A stretch of 64,000 nucleotides of DNA from Siphonodentalium dalli (Eukaryota > Mollusca > Scaphopoda > Gadilida > Siphonodentaliidae), in NCBI GenBank assembly GCA_032622095.1, contig CP136067.1:133989990-134053989 (forward strand), given 5' to 3'. A program made the position numbers and the translations under genes. Below the pieces are notes generated by a model. That model was not told the origin of the DNA and did not search any database. It saw nothing but the letters and a program-made list of their open reading frames with translations. Below, piece after piece: positions 56,601-64,000 of this stretch; position 1 is the first letter of the stretch; every line of letters begins with the position of its first letter.

Positions 56601-59600
56601 TATGCAACCACAGTACCGAGTACCGGCGGTACTGAACACCAGTACCGGTACCGCGAAAATGTCCGAGTACTGGGTACCGTTGAGAAGCCTGGTCGCTGCA
56701 CAGAAGTTGCCCTGCCCATCCGATTGGGGCTGGAATATTCTTCCAGGTGTACTCGCACCAAAGTGGTCACAACTTCCTGATGCCAGCAAAGTTTGTCAGG
56801 AGTTAAAGCTAACCTTCCATGTACTGCACTATGTTTGTGTGCTGGTCATTGTGATTCAGATGCCAATGTTTAATCGACTCTCAATATCCAACAACACAAT
56901 AGAGATTCGTTTGGTCTGATCAGGTGACAAAATATCAACTGACTCAGCCTACATGTTAAACGTTCGCAATTTTTGCTCAAAATATTCCAATTCGTAGAAA
57001 ACGAAATGGATTTAACTGCTATCAACTGTCCGATTTTCGGTGGTCATTTTGGGCTAAATTTTGATCATTAGTAAATGATATCTGCCTAATTTCTAGAAGT
57101 TGACATGTTGGTACAGTCGGTGTACTAGTCAGCCAATTTTGGTTGGCTTTTAAATATTATAGTGACACAAATTTGAACAGTACAGTGTATTCTTGGTTTT
57201 TATATTCCGTCGCGTTTTATATGTACCTGTGGCTCCATATATGGTTATAGCATACCTGATTGCATAACATTGTGTAGCTTGGCTAATTTTATTTGAACAA
57301 TAGACCATCTGACCCTGTTTAATCTTTTTCACTCATGAAATTACAGAAAATTTAGCAAAAAGTGTAATAAATTACGTATTTTCGCCACTTCCGGGTTACA
57401 TTTGGGTTCATTTTGGCAATCATCTTGGCATTGCTAAGCCATGTTTGGAACATAACATTGAAGCGGTCTTATATATGTCCAAGTGTCAATAGTGGGCATT
57501 CGAACGTGTACATGCAACGCCCGTGTAACGCAAATGGTGTGAGTGGAATATACCTGCAATGGTTTGTTGGGTCGATCTGATGACCAATTTTTCAACATCA
57601 AGTACGCGATGCAATGGTGACCGCAGAGCACCGAAATAGCTCCAAAGTGATGTCAAGTGACTACTATCAATATATTGATGACAAATTGCCGAATAACCGT
57701 AGTGAATTATGGTCAAATTGCGAAAGAAATAAAGATATAAAGAAAAAATACAATTTTGTTTCAATTTCGGCAGCCATTTTGGAATATTTTGGCGGCCATC
57801 TTGGACGTTGCCCAACAATATTAGCGTCATTAAATGGGCAAATATATGACGAACAGCAGGAAATAAATTCCAATGCCATAGCGCAAACATTTTTTTCTAC
57901 AATCCGCGTATAACTAGAGATAGGGTAATAACGCGAAATTCGGCGACCCGGTCCTGTTCCATTCCAGATTTTTACCAGTTCCACTCATCAGAAAGGTGGA
58001 ACTGGCTAGGGTGTAGTTGCCAACATACTAAGCAACATCTGTACCAAATGTGGTGCTTCTATCACAAAGTGAACGATTTGACGCCGCGGCGACGCGTCCC
58101 GTGTGCTTTTACCCTTAGATAGGAAGTTTGAGGTCAAACGGTTCAGCCGTTTTCGATTCTATAAAATATATATACACATATACACATATATACGTAGTAA
58201 ATAGCAGGTTAGCCCGCCATTGGCGGCAATCGTCAGAAACATGACAATTTTTATTTTTTTAATAAATATTTTAATTAAATTTTTTTTTTCAACGAGTTAA
58301 TTGTGCCTTTTTAATTTTTTAATTTAATTTTTGGTTTTTCAATTTGACCCGATTTGACCTTCAATTGATCAATTTCAAGGTCAAGGTCAGGTCGATGTTA
58401 AAATATAACCCGTCCATGACACTTCCCATAGGTAGCAAGTTCGAGCTCAATTGGTTCGAGTCTATAAAGGACACACACATATATATACACATATATATGC
58501 GGGTACCCGTTTCAAGGTGAAGATCACCTCGGGCGGAAAAACTGACCCGATGAAAATCTCCCCCGTTTCTTGGAACCCCTAAGTACGAAGACAGACATAA
58601 TAATGTCTGGATATATTAGTGAACTTTTACCCGCCACCTGCATGACTTAGCATCAAGTGATGTGTGGAAAATAATAGCATAAAAATATAAATGTATCCAA
58701 AATAGACTAAGACTATCAGCTGTAACAAAAATGTATATATCAGAAATTGTAAATGCTATATTTTGGGACGAAGCCGGTAAATGCCGTATTTTCTCTCAAG
58801 TAGATAAACGATCTTTAATAGCCTGCACCTTTACAGTATATGTGTGTGCTTTACGATTTACGTTCAATAACGTTGTCATGTTTACGTTGTGTGAATTTAG
58901 AGTTGTCCTTCCTGCATCACACATCAAATAGACAATTAACCCCACAGTGCCAATGACGGTCATTTTGTGACTGAGAGTGGAGAACGGGTGCTCGGAGCTT
59001 CTCCAAAACGCCGCGATGACGATTCTCGTGTTTTTTTACCCTTAGATGGGTAGTTTGGTCTCGATCGGTACAGCCGTTTTCGATTCTATAAAGTATATAT
59101 ATACACACACACACACACACACATATATATACGTAGTTATCAAAATATATAGTAGACTAGCAGGTTAGCCCGCCACTGGCGTGGTTCGTCTCATGGCTTT
59201 GTTCGAAAAAAACAATTGCAACAGCTTCCGAGACACGTATGCTGCACCTAGGTGTAATATTTTGTCGAAATCCGCCAGTTTGACCCGATTTGACATTGAA
59301 TTGAATTTCAAGGTCAAGGTATGGTCGGGGTCACAATTTAACCCATCCACGACACTTCCCGCACACAAGTACCCCTAGGTAGCTAGTTTGAGCTCAATCG
59401 GTTCTAGTCTATATATATATACGGAGTTCTCAAAATATTTAGTAGACTATATGGCGTGGTTCGTCTCATGGCTTTGTTTGAAAAAGCAATTGCAACAGCT
59501 TCCGAGACACGTATGCTGCAACTAGGTGTAACATTTCGTCGAAATCCGACAGTTTGACCAGATTTGACCTTGAATTGATTATTTTCAAGGTCAAGGTCAG

Positions 59601-62149
59601 GTCGGGGTTACAATTTAACCCGTCCATGACACTTCCCGCACAAAAGTACCCCTAGGTAGCAAGATTGAGCTAAATCGGTTCGAGTCTATAAAGGGCACAC
59701 ACATATATATATCATTTGTGGGTACCCGTTTCAAGGTGAAGATCACCTCGGGCGGAAAAACTGACCCGATAAAAATCTCCCCCGTTCCTAGGAAGCCCTA
59801 AGTACGTAAGAATCACGCAACACGCTCATGTCTGGACACAGACGTAAGAATCACACTACACGCATACGCTCCTTATAAACGACACTGCGGATACGAACGC
59901 TCTTTAATTATCTACGCGATTAACTCCACAGTGCCAATGACGGTCATTTTTGTGACTGAGAGTGGAGAAGGAGTGCTCGTAGCTTCTCGAAAACGCCGTG
60001 ATCGTACTATTCGTGGATTTTTACCCTTTAATGGGAAGTTTGGTCTCGATCGGTCAAGCCGTTTTCGATTCTATAAAGTATACATATATATATATCTCTC
60101 TCTCTCTCTCACTAAAGTTGAAAGAACTGCACTAAAAACTCTTCGCAGCAATAAAAACATTGTAATCAAACCTTGTGACAAAGGCAGCTCGCTCGTCATC
60201 ATGTCTAAAGAAAATTACATTCTAGAAGCGACGCGCCAATTAAGCAACACTAAATATTACAAACCATTGGATGAGCCAATTTGGAAATCCAATGTTTTAA
60301 AATTCAATCTCATTCTCAAAAGCTTGCTGGACCAGGACGTTTTAAAGAAAAAACATGTTCAGTATCTAATTGCAAAACCTGAATCCAATAATAGGACATT
60401 TTATTTGCTACCTAAAATACACAAACCTTTGAGCTGTTGGACTAATCCATACACACCACCCGGTCGCCCCATCATCAGCGACGTGGCTTCGGAGTCGTAC
60501 CACATTTCGGAGTTTATTGATTTCTATTTGAAACCAATTGCTACCCGCCATCCGAGCTATCTAAAAGACACGGAGGACTTCCTCATTAAATTGTCGAAAA
60601 TTGAAGTTCCATCTTCTGCTTACCTAATTAGTCTCGACGTGGAATCTATGTATACAAATATTGGAATCGATGCCGGATTAAAGTCAATTAAGAATGCATT
60701 TGATTTCCACCATGATCCTCATAGACCTGGAGATGAACTACTTCAATTATTAGAACTTTCTCTTAAAGGGAATGACTTTGAATTTAATGGACGATATTAT
60801 TTACAGGTCTCCGGCTGCAGTATGGGCAAGAAGTTTAGTCCTAATTTTGCCTCAATTTTTGTTGCAGAGTGGGAGAAAGGCGCCTTAGCCAAATCTGATA
60901 AACAACCATTAGCCTATTACAGATTCTTGGACGACATATTTATAATTTGGACTCATGGTCTGGATGAGTTTAGGGTGTTCTTGGACATCTTGAACAGTCA
61001 TGACGAATCAATCAAACTCAAAGAATCAATATCGCAAACCAGCATTGATTTCCTTGATTTAACAATATTTAAGGGCCCACAATTTACATCATGCAACATT
61101 TTAGATACAAAACTTTTTACGAAACCAACGGACTCTCACCAGCTTCTTCATCGTAAATCTTTCCATCCGCCAAAACTGTTCAATGGATTGATTAAATCTC
61201 AAATCATTCGATACCACCGGAACTGCACGAACAGAAGCGACCTAAATCAAGCTTGTTCAGTGCTGTTCCAGGCTTTACGACCGCGCGGCTACTCTAGTAG
61301 ATTACTGCGCCAAGTAAAGTCCGAAACTCTCAGAGAATTGGAATCGTTACGCCATGACCCAACATCGACTGAGCCAACAAGGATACGGCACAATCGACCG
61401 GTGTTGGGTAATGGTTCAGCCTCATTTTGTCACAAAAAACGATGTTACATCAATACAATAGGATATATCAATACTAGTAACACTTTCACCAGCGAACAAA
61501 CACGCATATCGTATCAAATGCATAGCGAACTTAATTGTGATTCTAAAAATGTAATTTACTTAATCACATGCAAAAGATGCCGTATACAATATGTTGGACA
61601 AACAAAAACCTCTCTCAAAGTTAGAATGTCTAATCATCTTTCCAGTGTTCGCAAAAAACTCGACATGCAAATTTCCGATCATTTCAACTCATCTAATCAT
61701 GACATTAAATCCCATTTCAGCTTTCAGCCAATAGAACAGACACCAATTCTAGCCGACGAAGACCAAACCGATTCAATACGCCTAGAACGCGAAAATCATT
61801 GGATGGGCGTACTTAAAACATATCTTCCGTTCGGACTTAACATTGACTACAAAGGTGTTTCTCGAAATTTCTTGTGCTTTCCTCTGATCTACAATCGTAG
61901 AAATGTTGAAATCGCAAACATTTTCAGAAAAAACTTTGCATTATTAAACACTAAATTGACCGAGCCTCTCGACAAACGGGTTATTATTGCCTACAAGAAA
62001 AATCCCAGTTTGAGAGATATGCTCGTTCGATCTAGACTCAGACCTTATTTTATGTCAATTTCCGACACAACCTAACAAAATTTAGCTAGTTCCATAGAAA
62101 TAATTACATAAGAAATCGGATAACCGACCTGTGCCAGCGCCCTCCACAT

Positions 62150-62223
<74 letters not shown>

Positions 62224-63165
62224 CTATATATATATATATATATATATATATTGAACTTATGTCACGAACACAGATAAGCCCATATATCGGCATTACATGT
62301 ATGTTGAATTAGTTACGCTCTATATGAACATAAATCGACATACTAGATGTTCGCTCTTCAAAATGTGTTTTCATTGTAGCTCGCGAAAATATTGGAAACA
62401 AATAACTTATAGGTCCACTATGAGCTTATTGCAGAATCAAGTCAAATATGGATCTATGTAAATATTTGCACGATGTTTTTTGATCAGTCAGAGCAATATT
62501 ATACTTGCCTAGTATCCGTAATTGTTTTCCTGTTTCCACATGTTCCAACAGAAAAAATAATTGCTCCAGCATGTTCAAATAATCAACCCGATTGAAACGT
62601 AGCACAACAGACAGTATAGGCGAACAGGGACCACGACCCCTAAGACAGTATGCTTATTAGATAACTATTAGAGAGAAAGCAGATGTCTGTATGAAACATT
62701 CATAAACATACATATTGTACACTATTTTATTCATGGCACCGCATGTGTATGCAAAAAAACAGGACTAGCCATATTGATTATGGTAGTTTTCAACAAGGAA
62801 AGGCGTCGTGTTATACAAAGATCTAAAATTGACAATGAACAGAAAATATCGGCAAGTTTTCTTCACATCATTAGCATACTATCGCCCAAACCAGCCACAC
62901 AACAGGACCCAACGGCATCTTAGCAAATTAGCAGGACCACTTACTTAGATGTGGTTTTATCTCGTTTCAGTTCTGGTACCTGGTAGATTCTTGTCACACT
63001 ACGTTCCGGAGAATGGTGATGCGTGGTACTTCGATCTTACATTCGGTAATTTTGTCACGTGGCCACAAGCTGCTAGCGCGTGTTCACAGAAAGGGGGAGA
63101 AGTGCTACCGGTTCTAGGAAATGATGTATTTGATAGAATCGACGCCCTGGATGCAGCATATCCCG
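47656..63165 (+). CDS. Secreted apple/PAN-like plus C-type lectin protein (lectin gene 2), last exon beyond the window
   Basis: Exon 1 (47656-47956) and exon 2 (62971-63165) are joined across a 15-kb phase-1 intron (donor GTGAGT, acceptor TTTCAG). Exon 2 ends at a consensus GTAAGT donor. Exon 1 is 301 nt, as in gene 1, and is roughly 60% identical by eye. It encodes a signal peptide ([19 protein letters not shown]) and an apple/PAN-like module with Cys 51, 55, 60 and 72 at identical positions ([10 protein letters not shown]...RKCYLY). Exon 2 starts the CTLD ([20 protein letters not shown], then [18 protein letters not shown]). The exon with the sugar-binding EPN-type loop and terminal cysteines is not in the remaining 835 bp. 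In gene 1 that intron is 2.1 kb, so exon 3 is expected near 65 kb. Intron 1 contains a hAT element, a TTAA MITE, a decayed mobile ORF and a Penelope-like element. Failure to splice intron 1 would stop translation two codons after the exon. Confidence 0.8.
48520..48655. repeat. Dispersed repeat with GCCTGACAGGC and GCCTGCCAGGC hairpins (pair with 51390-51500)
   Basis: ATATCCTCCCCAATAAAGCC, TGACAGGCATTCACT, TAACCACCG(C/T)GGTGA and CCCGGTGTAA recur in order at 48558-48650 and 51411-51500. The pair flanks the hAT element and a tandem-repeat tract. A SINE-like origin is possible, but no RNA polymerase III boxes were found. Confidence 0.6.
48661..49435. other. Intron sequence with no recognised feature
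   Basis: No coding exon or repeat is visible. A C-rich patch (CCACCCCACCCCCGCGG) is at about 49195-49211. Confidence 0.4.
49444..50419. mobile_element. Non-autonomous hAT element with perfect 8-bp target duplication
   Basis: CAGTGTTCACG at the left mirrors CGCGAACACTG at the right, and both are flanked by TATATCTA (49436-49443 and 50420-50427), an exact octamer. Both subterminal regions are packed with ATTTGGCTAA/TTTTGGCTAAA words, typical of transposase-binding repeats in hAT ends. The 976 bp contain no transposase; the two minus-strand open frames are incidental. A C10 run is near 50119. It lies in intron 1 of lectin gene 2. Confidence 0.9.
50428..50919. other. Intron sequence with no recognised feature
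   Basis: The open frame at 50626-50844 has no recognisable domain. CATATGCG words near 50670 also occur in the tandem units at 51.2 kb. Confidence 0.35.
50925..51360. repeat. Short tandem duplications (~75 and 95 bp periods)
   Basis: TTGTACCTAC...TACACGTGAAC recurs at about 50905 and 50971. GGTAACCATATGGTAATG followed by a CATATGCGCGAAA-type block recurs at 51186 and 51281, a 95-bp period. Overlapping minus-strand open frames here are repeat artefacts. Confidence 0.65.
51505..51770 (+). repeat. Dispersed repeat with AAGATGGC motifs (inverted partner at 57770-58080)
   Basis: GTTCACTTTGTGATAGAAGC and CCAAGATGGCTGCC with AAAATGGCCGCC here mirror GCTTCTATCACAAAGTGAAC, GGCGGCCATCTTGG and GGCAGCCATTTTGG at 57770-58080. 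The AAGATGGCNGCC words resemble YY1 sites. This is a sequence resemblance only. Confidence 0.6.
51771..52839. other. Intron sequence with no recognised feature
   Basis: AT-rich sequence without repeats or coding text that I can identify. The 70-codon frame at 52314 is incidental. Confidence 0.4.
52840..53180. repeat. GTAC/CCCGGGATA-rich palindromic element
   Basis: TATCCCGGGATACTTGTAC near 52925 mirrors GTACAAGTACCCCGGGATA near 53112. Nearer the centre AATTTGGGT pairs with ACCCAAATT (about 52989 and 53025). The words GTACATGTA, TATCAGG and GTACC recur throughout. It is a long imperfect palindrome of ~300 bp, compatible with a MITE. No target duplication was resolved. Confidence 0.6.
53511..54730 (+). 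pseudogene. Decayed multi-copy mobile-element protein, N-terminal and middle parts
   Basis: Fragments in shifting frames form one ancestral protein. [15 protein letters not shown] (about 53590-53632) looks like an N-terminal zinc-binding motif. A middle region, 53735-54150, includes [20 protein letters not shown]. From about 54153, [20 protein letters not shown] leads to [20 protein letters not shown] and [18 protein letters not shown], a strongly conserved block that I associate with high-copy uncharacterised ORFs in invertebrate genomes. The text then breaks up ([14 protein letters not shown], 54506) into a GTACCGGTACC-rich stretch. Frameshifts and stops make it a relic. The C-terminal Cys-rich end may be the fragment at 56655-56919. 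Its function is not known to me; a transposition role is inferred from copy number and context. Confidence 0.65.
54731..55458. other. Intron sequence with no recognised feature
   Basis: No coding or repeat signal was identified. TAGTCTATTAGTCTATC-type short repeats near 55100 are minor. Confidence 0.35.
55459..55566. repeat. Hairpin with ~33-bp near-perfect stem
   Basis: TATAAGGATTAACTGTCATG and TGGACTGTTTTTAT (55459-55492) mirror ATGTAAAAACAGTCCA and CATGACAGTTAATCCTTATA (55531-55566). The loop is about 38 nt. This could be a tiny MITE or, if transcribed with the gene 2 intron, a miRNA-like precursor. No expression evidence exists. Confidence 0.8.
55657..56162 (+). mobile_element. TTAA MITE, copy D, full length
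   Basis: TTAA 55657-55660 and 56159-56162 bound a 498-bp element (AGGCACGTGAGGCC...GGCCAACCGTACCT). It is uninterrupted and close to copies A and B, so it serves as the family reference. The words AACGCTCTTTATTAG and GAACGCTCTTTATG occur about 55 bp apart. It separates the two halves of a decayed mobile ORF. Confidence 0.9.
56566..56919 (+). pseudogene. Cys-rich C-terminal fragment of a mobile-element protein
   Basis: [20 protein letters not shown] and [18 protein letters not shown] are followed, after a one-base frame change, by [16 protein letters not shown]. The [12 protein letters not shown] and dense Cys pattern match the C-terminal end that I associate with the family represented at 53511-54730. 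Upstream GTACCGGTACC-rich text (56606-56680) resembles the text ending the other half. The minus-strand frames 56561-56789 are shadows. Confidence 0.55.
56920..57769. other. Intron sequence with no gene recognised
   Basis: Contains CATTTTGGGC- and CATCTTGGC-type words (57040-57430), possibly a decayed part of the repeat at 57770. Overlapping open frames on both strands lack domains. Confidence 0.35.
57770..58080 (-). repeat. Inverted partner of the 51.5-kb repeat, with a GTTCCAC palindrome
   Basis: GGCAGCCATTTTGG, GGCGGCCATCTTGG and GCTTCTATCACAAAGTGAAC mirror the 51505-51770 copy. CCAGTTCCACTCATCAGAAA against GGTGGAACTGG at 57978-58008 forms a small palindrome. The open frame at 57614-57913 has no domain. 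Confidence 0.6.
58081..60080 (+). repeat. Array of related repeats ending TTTTCGATTCTATAAAG-TA(n)
   Basis: CAGCCGTTTTCGATTCTATA followed by a TA/CA microsatellite occurs at about 58148, 59080 and 60058. AGCAGGTTAGCCCGCCA occurs at 58204 and 59159. TTTCAAGGTCAAGGTCAGGTCG-type text occurs at 58372, 59310 and 59584. GTGCCAATGACGGTCATTTT with GTGACTGAGAGTGGAGAA occurs at 58948 and 59932, 984 bp apart. GGCGTGGTTCGTCTCATGGC occurs at 59178 and 59453, 275 bp apart. The units are tandem and partly nested. Short open frames here are incidental. Confidence 0.7.
59931..62075 (+). CDS. Penelope-like retroelement: reverse transcriptase plus GIY-YIG endonuclease, open frame, 5'-truncated
   Basis: The 714-codon frame is open throughout. 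Residues 1 to about 60 come from the flanking repeat and a (TA)n(TC)n microsatellite. Penelope homology starts near residue 61 (about 60110). Visible marks are [11 protein letters not shown] (DKG motif, 83-85), LPKIHKP (160-166), PGRPIISDV (178-185), [12 protein letters not shown] (motif A Asp 236), [14 protein letters not shown] (motif B, 295-308), [12 protein letters not shown] (motif C Asp 334-335), IDFLDLTIF (372-380), then a Cys/His linker and a GIY-YIG nuclease ([10 protein letters not shown] 541-550, YVGQT 554-558, R565, LEREN near 618-622). RT plus a C-terminal GIY-YIG domain is diagnostic of Penelope-like elements, which reverse-transcribe at nicked target sites. The catalytic residues look intact. 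The normal N-terminus is missing, so the start codon is foreign and expression as drawn is doubtful. (TA)n also follows the 3' end. Confidence 0.9.
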   Translation: MPMTVIFVTESGEGVLVASRKRRDRTIRGFLPFNGKFGLDRSSRFRFYKVYIYIYLSLSLTKVERTALKTLRSNKNIVIKPCDKGSSLVIMSKENYILEATRQLSNTKYYKPLDEPIWKSNVLKFNLILKSLLDQDVLKKKHVQYLIAKPESNNRTFYLLPKIHKPLSCWTNPYTPPGRPIISDVASESYHISEFIDFYLKPIATRHPSYLKDTEDFLIKLSKIEVPSSAYLISLDVESMYTNIGIDAGLKSIKNAFDFHHDPHRPGDELLQLLELSLKGNDFEFNGRYYLQVSGCSMGKKFSPNFASIFVAEWEKGALAKSDKQPLAYYRFLDDIFIIWTHGLDEFRVFLDILNSHDESIKLKESISQTSIDFLDLTIFKGPQFTSCNILDTKLFTKPTDSHQLLHRKSFHPPKLFNGLIKSQIIRYHRNCTNRSDLNQACSVLFQALRPRGYSSRLLRQVKSETLRELESLRHDPTSTEPTRIRHNRPVLGNGSASFCHKKRCYINTIGYINTSNTFTSEQTRISYQMHSELNCDSKNVIYLITCKRCRIQYVGQTKTSLKVRMSNHLSSVRKKLDMQISDHFNSSNHDIKSHFSFQPIEQTPILADEDQTDSIRLERENHWMGVLKTYLPFGLNIDYKGVSRNFLCFPLIYNRRNVEIANIFRKNFALLNTKLTEPLDKRVIIAYKKNPSLRDMLVRSRLRPYFMSISDTT
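62155..62251. repeat. (TA)n microsatellite after the Penelope-like element
   Basis: About 95 bp of TA dinucleotides with one AGC interruption near 62221. TA/TC repeats also border the element's 5' end. Confidence 0.95.
62270..62470 (-). repeat. Dispersed AATAAGC/CATAT repeat, reverse partial copy
   Basis: ATAAGCCCATATATCGGCAT, TTTTCATTGTAG and TCCACTATGAGCTTATT words match the reversed 22500 and 35700 copies. Confidence 0.5.
62471..62970. other. End of lectin gene 2 intron 1, no other feature
   Basis: No repeat or coding text was recognised until the TCTCGTTTCAG acceptor at 62960-62970. Confidence 0.4.
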
Positions 63166-64000
63166 GTAAGTATTCAGTTGCTACGCATCATGATACTTAA
63201 AATAATATATTCATATTTATTACATGATCCTACCCTTATTCCATTCAATAAACCCATTCTTGAAATTGTGATATTAAACGTTCGTTTAATAAAACGAAAT
63301 AGTGCCAGGTGACCTTTTACTTCCGGTTTGTCGTCTGTTTGCATTACGTACGCTGCGTCGCAAAATAATATGGCTTCCAATATGTTTCATACAAATTCTA
63401 ATGAATGAATTAAGAGTCTTAAAAGTTATCTTTAATATACGCCAATAAATACGTCACAGCTAGATTCTTTATTTATCTGCGACTATTTCTTTACGCGGGA
63501 AAGCAACGCATAGTTACGTGAAACGTCATTGCATGGATTATTGAAGCCGATGTTAGTTTCACGGCCCAATTGTTGATTTAAGTACGTTTTATCGAGGTTT
63601 TGGTTCATGTAATAAGTATAATATACAACTCGTCCCCAGTTTATAGCTAAATTTACAAAACTCGTTCAGTAACTTAGGTATGGACCCAGTCTGAGTAAAC
63701 TCATACCTAAATATTCATTACAACATTGAATATAAGGTCTGACGGATAACATCGATATTTCATTTCCAAGTCCTCGGGATTCCGTAATCTGATTGATTGC
63801 GTAAATTATTTTCCGTCCAATGAAACCGTATGGTGTCAGTGGGCGGAGCTAGACTCCCATAATGTCACCTCTAAATATAGTAACAGAGCGGAATTTCTCC
63901 GATCGAAAGCGATGCTTGCAAATACAACAGACAGAAACAATGGCTTCGAAATTATATATTCGGTACGATTCGGATTAATTTGAAGGATGTGCTAGACCTG
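63166..64000. other. Start of lectin gene 2 intron 2, no feature
   Basis: No match to the third CTLD exon is seen, so the gene continues outside the window. TTAGGTATGGACCCAGTCTGAG and ACTCATACCTAAATA near 63676-63716 form a short inverted pair of unknown meaning. Confidence 0.4.

Noticed and set aside
57978-58010. CTGATGAG on the minus strand as a ribozyme core
   Set aside because: It is just the loop side of a small GTTCCAC palindrome, with no following GAAA box at the right distance.
58500-60080. Hammerhead ribozyme upstream of the Penelope-like element
   Set aside because: Penelope elements often carry one, but I found no CTGANGA...GAAA core on the plus strand here; CTGACCCGATGAAAA only superficially resembles it.

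Overview
This is an AT-rich, intron-bearing metazoan genomic window. A mollusc or another lophotrochozoan is the most likely source. That is inferred from the lectin architecture (apple/PAN-like module plus C-type lectin domain) and from the mix of Penelope, CR1/jockey-like, Tx1-like, hAT, Harbinger and TTAA-flanked elements; no marker gene fixes the taxon. There is no bacterial gene organisation. Most long reading frames are chance frames inside repeats.

Host genes. Two head-to-tail paralogues encode secreted proteins with an N-terminal signal peptide, a four-cysteine apple/PAN-like module and a C-type lectin domain (CTLD). Gene 1 is complete in three exons (18124-18424, 22235-22426, 24523-24785; 251 aa). 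Gene 2 has exon 1 at 47656-47956 and exon 2 at 62971-63165, and its last exon lies beyond the window. Exon 1 is 301 nt in both, and all visible introns are phase 1. Intron 1 of gene 1 holds a truncated duplicate of the start of exon 2 beside a LINE insertion. A 509-bp foldback lies 28 bp after the gene 1 stop. A broken C2H2 zinc-finger gene (14462-15945) sits upstream.

Layout. 1-3.0 kb: no feature. 3.0-4.6 kb: TTAA MITE with a nested hAT-like element. 4.8-7.8 kb: degenerate LINE carrying another TTAA MITE. 7.8-10.1 kb: dispersed and tandem repeats. 11.8-12.8 kb: Harbinger transposase relic. 14.4-15.9 kb: zinc-finger pseudogene. 18-25.3 kb: lectin gene 1 and foldback. 25.3-30.6 kb: mostly featureless, with a hairpin and a G/T minisatellite. 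30.95-35.4 kb: a 4.47-kb element with ~590-bp terminal inverted repeats (TIRs) and nested insertions. 36.1-37.4 kb: Harbinger-type MITE and hAT-like relic. 40.8-42.3 kb: recent ~700-bp tandem duplication. 43.6-47.2 kb: ~50-bp minisatellite broken by a hairpin element and a Tx1/L1-like LINE. 47.7-64 kb: lectin gene 2, whose 15-kb intron holds a hAT element with a perfect 8-bp target duplication, a decayed mobile-element ORF, a TTAA MITE, tandem repeats and a 5'-truncated Penelope-like element with an open RT and GIY-YIG frame.

Together the window is a small lectin cluster whose introns and spacers have been filled by nested mobile elements. Several insertions preserve their target duplications, so element families and the order of events can be read directly. 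All calls are by eye, without database searches.
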